A program made the translations under genes and the position numbers. Under the pieces are notes generated by a model. It worked only from the letters and a program-made list of their open reading frames with translations. It made no database searches and was not told the origin of the DNA. Of a stretch of DNA of 64,000 bases, positions 36,601 through 46,345 are shown piece after piece. Positions within the stretch are counted from its first letter, which is position 1; every line of letters starts with the position of its first letter. The stretch spans positions 242,001-306,000 of the forward strand of contig JAKOGI010000345.1 of assembly GCA_029747015.1 (NCBI GenBank), written 5' to 3'. This DNA is from Carnegiea gigantea (Eukaryota > Streptophyta > Magnoliopsida > Caryophyllales > Cactaceae).

Positions 36601-39379
36601 TGCTTAACGCATTTCGAGCTATATTTTCAGGCATGTAATGACTGAATTCACTTGAATTGAATCTAAACATGCATAGCTCATTTCGAACTAAACTTTTAGG
36701 CATGTATTAACTGAATATATTAAAATCGATTTTAAGTATTCGTATATTATTTCAAAGCTACTTCTAAGCATGTATTACCCAAACTAACATACATCGATTC
36801 AAGGCCACTTTCGAGTATTAATCAACTAAACTAACATTTAACGATTTGAAGTCATTTTCAGACATAAACTAACTAAACTTAACATGCATCGCAATTTAAA
36901 GCTTAAAACGATTTCGAAACTACTAATACTTAGAAGGCGAGAAATACCTACCTGGACTCCAAGTTAGAGGACCCAATTTTGGGGCTTTTGGGCTAAATTG
37001 GGACGCTTAAGGACCCGAATTTCGTCCCTCTCTGCTGCTACGCTCATACCCGAGGCAACCCCACCATTTTAGCCCTTTTATGGATGCTGCTACTAGTGGT
37101 TGCTGGACTCGGGCTCAACCACCGCCTGGTCGCCGGCGTCGGTCGTGGTTCCTCGAACCCCCTCAGCTCTTTCTCACTCTCGCTCCCTCTCTCTCTTTCT
37201 CTCTGTCGTGGTGTTGCAGGGGTCGGCCGGCGCCTGACTTGCCGGTACGCCACCGCCGTCCCCGGCCCCTAGCTCGCCGTCCGTCAATCTCCCCCATCTC
37301 TCTTCCTCTCTCTCCCAGGGTTTGGGTTACCAGGGAGGGGAATCGCGAGGGCCAGAAACCCCCCCCTTCTGCTCGTGGTTTTCCCGAAAGAAAGGGGGCC
37401 TTTGGCCCCTTTGTTCTCCCTTTTCTTGATTTCTTTTGGTCAATAGCTCAGTCAACTAAAATCGCTAATCCAATCTCGCAACCTCCTATCCTAAACCCAA
37501 TCGTTACTACAATCACTCATCGATTATTCGATCCCAAATACGTCAAAGTTCGATTTATTAAAGTTCGAAACTAATTCTAAGGTTAACAACCAACTCGCAC
37601 TCGGGAAACGACTAAATAAATAGAATAATGACTAAATTAAACTATCGATATAATTTAAAGGCACAAATAACACGAATTAACTTTAAAATCAATAATAACA
37701 ATAATAATCCCTTTTTAATAAAATTATAGCTCCCATAAGCACATCGATGATAATTTAACTCGTATAGTTACTAAAAATACGATTTTAGAACGTAGAAGGT
37801 AAACTAGCCAGGTTAACTTAAAAATAAAGGAGGCAGGTCTTACAGTGAAAGGCACTGAAAGTACCATATATGTAGTCAGTGACAAAGCCAGGAATTTGGA
37901 GAAGGGGTGTCGGAGATAAAATGATAATTGTGGTTGAGAGATATCGTTTCCACTTTCTTCATTCAATAGTTAGTTTTCGAGTTTAGAATTTGAAGCGAAT
38001 GATGATTCTTTAATTATCCTTTTGAACTATTTACGTATTTTGACTTAGAATTTAAATTAACCCACAAATTAAACAACTTTAGAATTAAAATTGGCAAATT
38101 AAACTCATAAATTAAAACTGAAAAATTAAACTAACCTCAAGTTAAAGGATTAATCAACGAGTTGAATTATTAAGGTTAATACAATGCTATCTTTTTGAAA
38201 TATTTATATACTTTAACCCATTGAAATTAAACCCACAACTTAAACAAATTTAAAATTGAAATTTACAAATTAAACTCACAAATAGACTTTAAAAAATTAA
38301 TTTACAAATTAGGGATTGAATAATAAACTGAAATCAATTAAAGTACTAAATTATAATTAATATATTTTCAAATTTAAATTGAAGATATGCTATTGATAAA
38401 AAAAAATGAAAATGACAAGGCTCTGACCAAAAAAACAAAGAAAAAGTTGAACAATATAATGCAATCTTTTTGAAATATTTATATATTTTAACTCAGAATT
38501 GAAATTAAACCCACAAATTAAACAAATTTAGGAGTGAAATTTACAAATTAAACTCACAAATAGACTTTAAAAAATTAATTTACAAATTAAGGATTGAATA
38601 ATAAATTGAAATCAATTAAAGTACTAAACTATAATTAATAGACTTTCAAATTTAAATTAAAGAGATACTATTGATTTAAAAAAAATGAAAATGACAAGGC
38701 TCTGACCGAATAAACAAAGAAAACGTTGAACAGAGAAGCGCAACAGGATTCGAACCACTGATGTCCTCAGCTATAGGCACATTATACATGCGCCCACCGC
38801 CGGGCTAAATGCCTTCTCACTCTGCGCATTTGCAGCATTAATTATTTATAACGGTTTCAGTTTTGATGCATACTGTTTTTTTCTTTTCTCGGCGGGGAGG
38901 GGCGTCAGTTGACACCATTGACACCACGCTCCCTCCGCCACTAGTAATGTGCCCCAGTGATTAACTTGGTTATTTTCGAAGACTTTTAGCCCTTTCCAGC
39001 TTAATTTTTAATTGTCCAAGCCAATCACAACTGATGGAAAACTAAGTTAACTTTTTTTTTTTTTTTCCGGTTCAATTTTGACTACAGTTAGTTAACTATT
39101 TCAAGCAATTCCAGTCTACCAAATCACTTGTAAACTCAGACCGCATCATAATTCTTTTCAATATCGAAATTTGTAATTAGCAATTGGTCTAATTGTCCTG
39201 TGCCTGTAAAGTCCCTAAGATGACTAATTTCCCAACAAGCAAATGGGTAACTGAAATTGCACACAAAAAAAGGAAACAAAATTAACATTAAAAAAAAAAA
39301 AACCGACTTACTTGAACCCAGACTTGGTGAAATTTAGGTAGCCATACACAGCAAAAGCTGATGCTCTCCATGCCTTCAT
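30603..39379 (-). CDS. DHRS12-like short-chain dehydrogenase/reductase, 9 exons, 329 aa
   Basis: NAD(P)-dependent oxidoreductase of the SDR superfamily; substrate unknown. Exons in transcript order: 39379-39312, 32696-32577, 32449-32350, 32244-32164, 31859-31810, 31604-31454, 31365-31309, 31200-31079, 30843-30603. GT-AG boundaries and phases all close, with TGA at 30605-30603. The first exon reads MKAWRASAFAVYGYLNFTKS, the usual N-terminus of plant DHRS12-type proteins. Motifs: cofactor site TGANSGIG (46-53), NNAG (125-128), helix Asn (about N148), VITVSSGG with catalytic Ser (176 or 177), catalytic Tyr-x3-Lys Y202/K206, and PGWAETPG (232-239). It appears intact and complete. A few residues usual between PGFS and GNLRTSEEGAD are missing at the exon 8/9 join. 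Intron 1 is 6.6 kb and holds a 4.06-kb solo LTR and another element. An in-frame TAA precedes the ATG; a 5' UTR intron is possible (donor-like site about 39495, acceptor-like about 39412). Confidence 0.92.
33787..37844. mobile_element. 4058-bp solo LTR in intron 1 of the SDR gene
   Basis: It starts TGTAACACCTCC and ends GGTCTTACA, giving TGTAA/TTACA inverted termini, and is flanked by the 5-bp duplication GTGAA (33782-33786 and 37845-37849). No internal second LTR, primer site or coding domain was found, so this is best read as a solo LTR left by LTR-LTR recombination. TGTAACACC-type ends and very long LTRs occur in some plant Ty3/gypsy lineages (Tekay/Del-like or Ogre-like; not resolved). 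The GC-rich, CT-rich part near 37080-37420 may be the promoter/leader end if the element is read on the plus strand. The open frames inside are not genes. Confidence 0.82.
36311..36586. repeat. tandem 69-bp repeats inside the solo LTR
   Basis: A word of the form CATTCRTTTATTACATCGAAG recurs at 36311 (diverged), 36380, 36449 and 36518, exactly 69 bp apart. More degenerate related units continue to about 36900 with 69-71 bp spacing (for example CTAAACATGC at about 36592 and 36662). Because 69 is a multiple of 3, one frame stays open and repeats a 23-residue pattern; this is not evidence of a gene. Confidence 0.8.
38191..38735. repeat. 275-bp direct tandem duplication
   Basis: CTTTTTGAAATATTTATATA recurs at 38191 and 38466 (275 bp apart) and the following sequence is collinear through GACAAGGCTCTGACC in both copies. 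Related AAATTAAACCCACAAATTAA words upstream at about 38050 suggest an older third partial unit. By eye the copies differ at a few percent of positions. Confidence 0.85.
38737..38812 (-). other. tRNA-like remnant (A-box and B-box), minus strand
   Basis: On the minus strand TAGCCCGGCGGTGGG resembles an A box and GGTTCGAATCC is a perfect B-box core, spaced as in a tRNA or tRNA-derived SINE head. The T stem and acceptor stem do not pair properly, so it is not a functional tRNA. It may be a decayed tRNA, a SINE head, or a captured fragment inside the surrounding element. Confidence 0.35.
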
Positions 39380-40316
39380 TTGAAAAAAAAAATTTTAAAT
39401 TATATACGTCTACAGATAGTAAAATAGGAGTTGACAAACGGAAGCGAATAGATTTGGCCGCCGGGAGGGGGGGGGGGGCGCTTTTTTTGGCGTACCTTGA
39501 CGAGGAACATGATGCAATCTCCAATTGAAAAATGAAGTTAAATTTGCAGAGCACTTCGTCACCAATTAACGGGTAATTCCCACAGACGAACGTGGCACCG
39601 ACGAATTTTTCATAAATGTAACCCAAAGGAACAAAATAAAATTTAGAAGGGCGGGCTTGGAAATTGCCACGTAGAAGTTAATATCACCATTCTTCCTTTT
39701 TGTTTACTTCGAGAGTTGAAGCCGTGAGCCGAGGATGGCAATGGGATAAGTACGGAGCGTGTCTAGACATGTTCTCACTTATATCCATCTTCAAAATTAG
39801 GGTTTGTTCGTTGTCAGTATTTTGTACCGGCTCAAATCAGTTCAAACCTGCTAATTACTAGCCAAACTTGTTCCAACCTGCTATATCTCGCTGTAACCAG
39901 CTCGAAGCTGCTCAAACAAAAAATAAAAGGTTTAGCCTCGTATATGGAAATAGGAGTCAATTAGCCTCACACGATAAGCTGGGTGGAGGCCTCGCTTCAA
40001 CCTGCTAGTGGAGGCCTCACTTGGCTTCGCTTGATAAGCAACGCCAAGCGCAAACAAGAGTCGAGCTTTGACCAAGTCGGATTTGACTGAGTCGTGCTCA
40101 AACTTGCCGAACCATGAAATTACTTTGTAATAAACTTGATGTTCATTTTTATCACTGCTAGGTGGGAAAGGAGCGTCCATAATAGCGAAGTCCTTTGACA
40201 TACCTTACTTCATACCCAGTACCACTTTCCGCAACCCCTTGAAGGTTTGTTCTCATGTCTCTCCACCTAAATTAATTTTCGTTCAAATAATTTTTATTAT
40301 TGTGTCATGACTAGGA
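39380..40316. other. upstream region of the SDR gene
   Basis: This holds the 5' UTR and promoter of the minus-strand SDR gene, but no clear TATA box was fixed. A G-rich run lies at about 39464-39478. Around 39820-40120 there are repeated GCTCGAGC/CAACCTGCT-like words resembling a degraded dispersed element. No gene supported. Confidence 0.45.
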
Positions 40317-40488
40317 AAATATTATTTGGTCGATTCGACATATGCAAGCATTGTTGGATATTTAGCCTTATATATGAAAACAGGATTTTCGCTATCATCT
40401 TCCAGATTTTCAAGATTATGGGCCACCTATCGAGAGAATGTTTGGAGTATTAAAGAACACTTGGAAGATCATAAAGGGCAGAATATCT
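40317..40488 (+). pseudogene. PIF/Harbinger transposase fragment
   Basis: The frame reads KYYLVDSTYASIVGYLALY, then after a one-base slip near 40389 YHLPDFQDYGPPIERMFGVL and KNTWKIIKGRIS. These correspond to the consecutive YYLVDxGY..GYLAPY, RYHLxxF..GPP and NVIERxFGVLK blocks of PIF/Harbinger DDE transposases. The segment normally between GPP and IER is missing. The Asp of YYLVD is a catalytic residue in the family and is retained, but the copy is far too short and frameshifted to work. Identified from recalled family motifs. Confidence 0.68.
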
Positions 40489-40813
40489 TAAGTGAGTAGA
40501 GAATGACAAATTGATATAATTATATTATATTGCGCACTATACAACTGGTAACTTATTGGGTGCAACCGGGTGGACATCTCATTTGTCCAACCAGGTCCAC
40601 AATGTTGCCTTCTCCAGGGTCTCGGGCGTTTTTGGGTCGCTCCCGGTTTGGGCTTGTGTCTCGCATATTTGTTTAAATAAAAAACATTTTCACAACTAAA
40701 AGAAATCATGGTTACTATGTGTTTTCTTTCGCGTTTTCCTTCGACCCGTTGGTCTGTTCGAGCACTAATCCTCTTTGCTATTTCGATTCCTTTAGTTTTT
40801 TTGTAATTATTCA
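40489..40813. other. short non-coding stretch
   Basis: Nothing is recognised between the Harbinger fragment and the possible first exon of the FAR1/MULE-like locus. Reverse-strand open frame 40488-40814 has no motif. Confidence 0.4.
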
Positions 40814-43800
40814 ATGTCTGGCATTGATCCTAACGTCGCTATTGATCTTGAAGATTCTTCAAACGAGAGTTGTTCTTCAGGTTTGATTATGCTATTGCCG
40901 ATCTCTGTTTTTGTTTTTGAATTTGGAATTTGTGTGTTTTAATTTTGTGTTTTGATGACCTAATTTCGAGATTTTTGAATTGGATTGTGTTCGTTGTTAT
41001 AATCCTGTGTTCTGGAAATATGATTTAGTTGGAGCGTTGAATATATATGTGGTTTTGGTATTAGTTGATTTGGAATGCCTGTTGGAATTATTGTTTTTTG
41101 GTTTGAGTTGTATTTTGTTATTTCTAATTGTTTATTAATGGTTAATTTACAATATTAACAATGTTTTTTCGTTTGATGTTTGAATAAACTTCATTCGTTG
41201 TAAATTTTTGTTTGTCTAAAGGAAAAACAGTTGCTCACCATAATCAGCTCTGTGCTCAATAAATGTAGTTGTTAGCTCACTAGAAAAGAAATATCTCAGC
41301 TCACTATGTTCAATTTGTGCTAAGCAATTATACAATTTAGCTCACTATAAAAAAATATGTTTGCTTTTGCAGAGCACTTCTGTGCTCACTAGGGAAAAAA
41401 AAGAAGTTCATCTCACTAAAAAAAAATATTTAGTTCACTCGGATTCAGCTGGTACTCGCCAATTATAATCAGTTCCAAGCTCACTAACTATAATCACTAT
41501 AATCAGTTCTATACCTAATAGGAAAAACAATAGCTCACTATAATCAATTCTGTGCTCAATAAATACAGTTGTTAGCTCACTAGAAAAAAAATGTCAATAC
41601 ACTAAGTTCAATTTGTGCTAAGCAATTATACAGTTTAGATCACTATAAAAACTATGTTTGCTTTTGCAGAGCACTTCTGTGCTCACTAGAAAAAAATAAA
41701 AGTTCATCTCACTACAAAATATGTTTAGCTTACTAGGATTAAGTTTGTGTTCACCAGTTATGCAGTCTAGCTCACCACAAAAATTATGTTTGTTTTTGCA
41801 AATGATTCTTCATTTTTACTATCTACATTAAACCAGTGTGTCGTTGAGGTCATTGATATTGGTGATTATGTTAGATTTTGTTATAATCCTGTTGGTGTTT
41901 CGAAAAGGAAAGATGCGACTTTTGAGTGCAATTGTGTTGTGCTTGATAATGGTTATATTGTTGTTGTCATTGTGTCTAATTCTATTGTGGCTAATAATGG
42001 GAAATGTGTGGCTATTGATGCTGAGTGTGTTGTTGAATTGAAGGAGGCTGATGAATTAGAAATTATTAGTAAAAGGGCCAGTTCTCTTGATGTAGCATTT
42101 GAGGTATACAATAAGTATGCTTTTCATAAGGGTTTTTCTATAAGATGTGATAAGTCAAGGAGGAGAAAGGGTTCACAAGAGGTACGTTTGAGGGAGTTTT
42201 GTTGTAGCAAATAAGGTTTTAAGAGGTGTCCTCGGACAAAAGATAACATATTTGCTAAACAGAGCCATAGGTGCAATTGTAAAGCTATGACTATTTTTTT
42301 ACATTGAAGTTGGCAGTGAATGGGTTTGTAAGAAGCATGACATGATTCATAATTATGAATTACTTTTGGAAGATGAGGTTCGTAAGCTGAGGTCGCATAA
42401 AAAAGTTAAGAAACATGTTGATTTTTTTTCTGAAAGATGAGAAAAAAATGGTACGAAAGTTTCTCATGCTTATTAGTTTCTAAGAAATGAGGTTGGGGGT
42501 TCCCCATTGCTCTGGTTTAGCGAAAGGGATGCCTACAATAGTATTGCAAATGAAGTTAAAAGGACTTTAGATGGGGTGATGCCAACCATTTGATGTGTGT
42601 TTTAGAAAATAGGTGTCTCAATAAGCAAGATTGTTTCTATAAGTTTAAATTGGATAAGGATGATTTGTTGATGAGCTTCTTTTCGAGAGATTCGCAAATG
42701 AAATTCGACTATTTGTTATTTGGTGATCTCCATGTATTTGACTTGATATATAGAACCAACCGTTATGAGATGATATGAGCACCTTTTGCTTGTATGAATC
42801 ATCAATCACAGAATTTTATGGTTGGATATGGGTTTTTGATGAATGAGAAGGTTGAGAGCTTTGTTTGGTTGTTTAAAACATTTTTGGAAGTTATGGATAA
42901 AATGCAACCTACAATTATAATGACGGATCAAGCATATTCTATGGCAAATACTATTAAAAAAGTCTTCTCTTTGGCAAAGTATCGGTTGTGTACTTGGCAC
43001 ATCTTGGAGAATTCAAAATAGAATATCAGTCATCTTAGGGTTTTGGGTGGATTTATTGATAAGTTTGACCATATTTTGATGAGAAGTGATGCAGAAGTAG
43101 AATTTAACTTTTGTTGGCATAGGTGAGCCCCCTCTATTATTGTTTTTATTATCTGCTCACTAAGGTTACATGTTTCTGCTTACTCACTTATTACTTTCTG
43201 CTCACTGTTGTATTTATGCTAAGCTGGTTAAATAGTATAAATGTGCTGAAAATGCTTCGTTGTTTAGATTATATCGGATGAAAGAAAAATGGTGTCCAAC
43301 TTTTTGCAAGGATGTTTTTTCTGGTGGCATCTTATCGTCACAGAGAAATGAGCCTACAAATGCTTCTTTGTCAAAGCGAATCAACGCCTCTTGTGGTTTG
43401 TTTGATTTTTACAATATATTTTGTGATGTTATGACTGAGTGGAGGATTAAGAAGAAGGATGATAATGTGAAGAATAAGGATGGATTTCCTGAGATGTATT
43501 TGCCACATGTTAGCCTTTTGCAGCATGCTTCGAAAATCTATACGAACAACTTGTACAAAGTTTTGGGGAATAAATACATTAAAGGAGAAGGGTGTTGTCA
43601 AGATCTACTCAGCTTAACTGAGACTCTTTATGGTATAGAGCATACATATATTGTCTATGAGAATCGCTTTTCGAAGAAGTTTGGGCTTATAGTTAATTTT
43701 AATCTTCCTTATCAAAATATTATTTGGGACTGCAAAAAGGACACTGAGAGTAGTATTCTTTTCTGCCACTGTTTGCATATTTTAATGTTGACTGTGTGTC

Positions 43801-44260
43801 TAAAGTCCTTGATCAATATATTCTGAAATGATGGACTAGACTAGCTAGACCCCCGCGGGATGTAGAAGAAGCTTCAAGTATTAATGTTGTTAGTGTTCCT
43901 AGTTCTATATGGAGAGTTTAGATGTATAGAGAGTTTGAGTCCTTGCTTCTTGCAAGTGAAGCTAATGTCCAAGCAAGAAAGCTATGTGAAGAAGCTTTTG
44001 GCAAGTTAAAGGTTGATGTTGGTGCTATTGTGGGTTTAGTTTATGTTTATGAGATAGAAAATGATCAATAGGCTAGTACTGGTAATCAAATCATTGGTAA
44101 CCCTAAGGGTTCTAGAAAGAAAGGTCAAAGGAATGCAAAGAAGAAGAGTACATCAAAGAAGATGTCAAACATTGTAAGATCAAGGAAAGTAAGGTCTTGT
44201 TTAAGGAATGAAGGAGATGTATCACAACCTTATGTTAGATTCTATTCACAATCTCAGTGA
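40814..44260 (+). pseudogene. broken FAR1/MULE-type transposase gene
   Basis: A possible first exon begins at ATG 40814 (MSGIDPNVAIDLEDSS, donor CAG/GTTTGA at 40880), followed by an intron-like duplicated region. A FAR1 DNA-binding domain reads from about 42085 (VAFEVYNKYAFHKGFSIRCD) to FCCSK at 42200, with an HRCNCKAM zinc-binding end near 42262-42290. The MULE core at 42690-43020 holds FGDLHVFDLIYRTNRY, APFACMNHQ, ESFVWLFKTFLE, IIMTDQAYSMANTIKKVF and CTWHILEN. Then LYRMKEKWCPTF and SSQRNEPTN (catalytic Glu), a degraded SWIM finger with a frameshift near 43785, and a basic tail ending at TGA 44258-44260. The DDE residues survive but stops occur at 42212, about 42300, 42776, 43019 and several later sites. 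It could be a MULE relic or a decayed FAR1-related gene. No TIRs were found. Confidence 0.75.
41221..41790. repeat. 300-bp direct tandem duplication in the FAR1-like locus
   Basis: GGAAAAACA starts at 41221 and again at 41521, and the two copies are collinear through TTTGCTTTTGCAGAGCACTT and GTGCTCACTAG. Each copy carries an intron-end-like TTTTGCAG. Both copies are packed with GCTCACTA words. Confidence 0.85.
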
Positions 44261-45788
44261 ATAAGTTATATTTCTTATAATAATATCTTTTACAGTTTAC
44301 TAAAATCGTCGATAGGCTCACTAAAAATATATCGTGTTTTGGCTCATTAAAAAATGTTTATATGCTCACTAATATTGTGTATCAACTCACTAAAAATATG
44401 CATTGGCTCACTACATTTTTTAGTGCTCACAATATTAGTCATACAAGTTCCGCTCACTAAATTGGTACGTTGGCTCAGTAAACATATATGTATGTGCTCA
44501 CTAAAAATATATTTTTCATGCGATGGTTTAGGTTGCTCCTGCATGTTCATCTAATCCAGCAGGCGGTAGATTTTAACGAAATGTATAGATAAAAGTTTAG
44601 TTTATATGTAACAAATATAATCATAATAATCATTTCTGTGCCTAACAGGAAAAACATTAGCTGACTAATATTGTGTATCTGCTTACTAAAAATGTGCATT
44701 GGTTTACTACATCTTTCGGTGCTTATAATGTTAGTCATACATGTTCCGCTCACTAAATTAGTATGTTGGCTCACTAAACATATGTATATGCTCACTAAAC
44801 ATATATTTTTCTAGCAATGGTTTAGATTGTTCCTACAGATTCAGCTAATCCAGCAGGTGCATATAATCCAGCAGTAGATTTTAATGAAATATATAGAGTG
44901 TTTAGCTTGATTTTTGATGAAAGGTTGATGCAACCAAACAGGGGCAGCATTCTTATCGATTAGCTGAATCCTCGTTTTGAAGCTCCTAGCATTCAAGGGT
45001 AATGTTTTCCTTGCCTCTTTTGTTGCTCCTGCAAGATTTTTTTTTTTTTTTTTTGTGTGAGTTGGTGTTTTTGTGGTAATACAGATATAAATGAATATGT
45101 TAATTTAGTATGTGAAATAGGTTAGCTATGAATCGAGTATGAAATTTTTGTTAGTAAGTGATTTTTATTTTGGTATGATCATGGTGTTTTGATTTCGTAT
45201 GTTTTTATAGTTTTCTTTCTTGCTCTCCAAAAAATTATATTTTGCCCACTATAAGTCATGTTTGTTATCTAGGGTTAAAGAGATTGCATTGGCTTTTAGC
45301 ATTAATAAAGATTTTACATTTAGCACATATAATAATTTTATGTTCGTAATTCAACTTTAAATTGTATTTGATTAATAAATTGTGAATTTTTATTTTTATT
45401 CATTATGATTTTTTTGTTTTGTTATGTGATGAGACTTATATACCTTTTAAAATTTAGTAAATCATTTTGAATACTTTTATAGTTTGTAATATGTTGCTCA
45501 CTGCTGAAGTATCACAACTCACTAGTTTTGTCCTTTTGCTCACTAGAATTTACAAAACTATTTATAACTTTTTTTTTGTGACTTAACATCATAAAAGAGT
45601 AGTATTCTTTGATAATGAGATTGTGTATACTTCAATATATGAATCACTTTGGTAATAATAGTTGTAAATTTATATCATATTAATGTCTAGATTAGTTTAT
45701 GTTATTGCTCACTATAGAATCGTTGGAGCTTACTGGTTTTTCCTCCTAGCTCACTACATGTGTTCATGCTAAAAATACGCTATTTTTA
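44261..45788. other. 3' flank of the FAR1-like locus with GCTCACTA motifs
   Basis: AT-rich sequence without a gene. It carries two clusters of CTCACT words (44300-44800, 45490-45770) and a T16 run near 45038. A short open piece at about 44870-44990 reads VDFNEIYR and later GSILID, apparently a duplicated last exon of the broken transposase gene. Confidence 0.5.
44364..44890. repeat. 296-bp direct tandem duplication downstream of the FAR1-like gene
   Basis: GCTCACTAATATTGTGTAT (44364) and GCTGACTAATATTGTGTAT (44660) start two collinear copies, which share the later TTCCGCTCACTAAATT and AATCCAGCAGG blocks. By eye these copies are more diverged than the 300-bp pair upstream. Confidence 0.8.
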
Positions 45789-46345
45789 TGATATCTTTAC
45801 ACCTGATTTATGCTCAAAATAATTGTTATATTTTGATTTTTATTTGATTTGATTTTATTTTGTAGGTATTTAATAATTTAAGAAAAATGCGGGAAAAATA
45901 TGAAAAAAATGCTGAAAATAAAGTATTGGGCCAGAGTACTCCAACTCGACCCAATCATTAAGCCCGTTTTCTTTTTTTTAGCCCAAAAGAAAAGAAACAA
46001 AAAGGACAACCTAATAACAAAATTAAAAAAGGAGAAAACCCCAGCCCTCACGTGCTGGGCACGTGACACTTACTTCCCCCCTTAAAATCTTCTTCTCTCT
46101 CCTCTCAAGCAGGCGATCCCCGAAACCTTGATCTCATCTCTCTTTCTATCTCGCCATCACCAACACCACACCAAACCACCATCCTCATCCACGCCAACCG
46201 CCAGCACATTCCCACCCTCATCCTCACCGGATTTCCCGGTGAAGACGCTAGCGCAACAGGCAACACATCACCATCCCACCGTATAATCAGGTGTAAATCG
46301 ACGGTGCAGAGGGGCCAAGGTCAAGTATAAATCAAAGGATGCGGC
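45789..46345 (+). mobile_element. 5' part of an LTR, present once, leading into the satellite array
   Basis: The sequence has the look of a Ty3/gypsy LTR upstream region: an AT-rich lead, TTTTGTAGGTATTTAATAAT, GACCCAATCATTAAGCCCG, a CACGTGCTGGGCACGTG palindrome-like block (about 46050-46066), then CT-rich leader sequence and GC-rich sequence. It flows without break into the LTR portion that is repeated eight times. The start at 45789 (TGATATC) is a guess, because the LTR end in the repeats is ACA. It is the only copy of this LTR part in the window. Confidence 0.5.

Larger units (their letters stand above)
37877..38943. mobile_element. non-coding element with imperfect terminal inverted repeats, hAT-like ends
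   Basis: The left end CAGTGACAAAGCCAGG and the complement of the right end TAGTGGCGGAGGGAGC are related. CAGTGGCGGAGCCAGG-type ends are widespread in plant genomes and fit hAT-style termini. No matching 8-bp target duplication is visible (TATGTAGT versus GTAATGTG), so the boundaries are tentative. The interior is AT-rich with a 275-bp tandem duplication and a tRNA-like segment. It lies in intron 1 of the SDR gene, 33 bp from the solo LTR. Confidence 0.45.

Noticed and set aside
37080..37574. 164-aa plus-strand frame in GC-rich sequence
   Set aside because: Lies inside the solo LTR, overlaps open frames in two other readings, and is low-complexity Arg/Pro/Ser-rich.
33787..37844. Complete retrotransposon with two LTRs
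   Set aside because: No second copy of the terminal sequence, primer site or gag/pol found inside; the target duplication lies directly at the ends, so a solo LTR is simpler.
38737..38812. Functional tRNA gene
   Set aside because: The B-box is good but the acceptor and T stems do not pair; at best a tRNA-derived relic.
39288..39626. 112-aa minus-strand frame over SDR exon 1
   Set aside because: It is in a different frame from the real exon; the shifted frame from ATG 39379 gives the conserved SDR N-terminus and a proper donor at 39311.
39932..40201. 89-aa minus-strand frame upstream of the SDR gene
   Set aside because: Sits in sequence with dispersed repeat-like words; no family signature.
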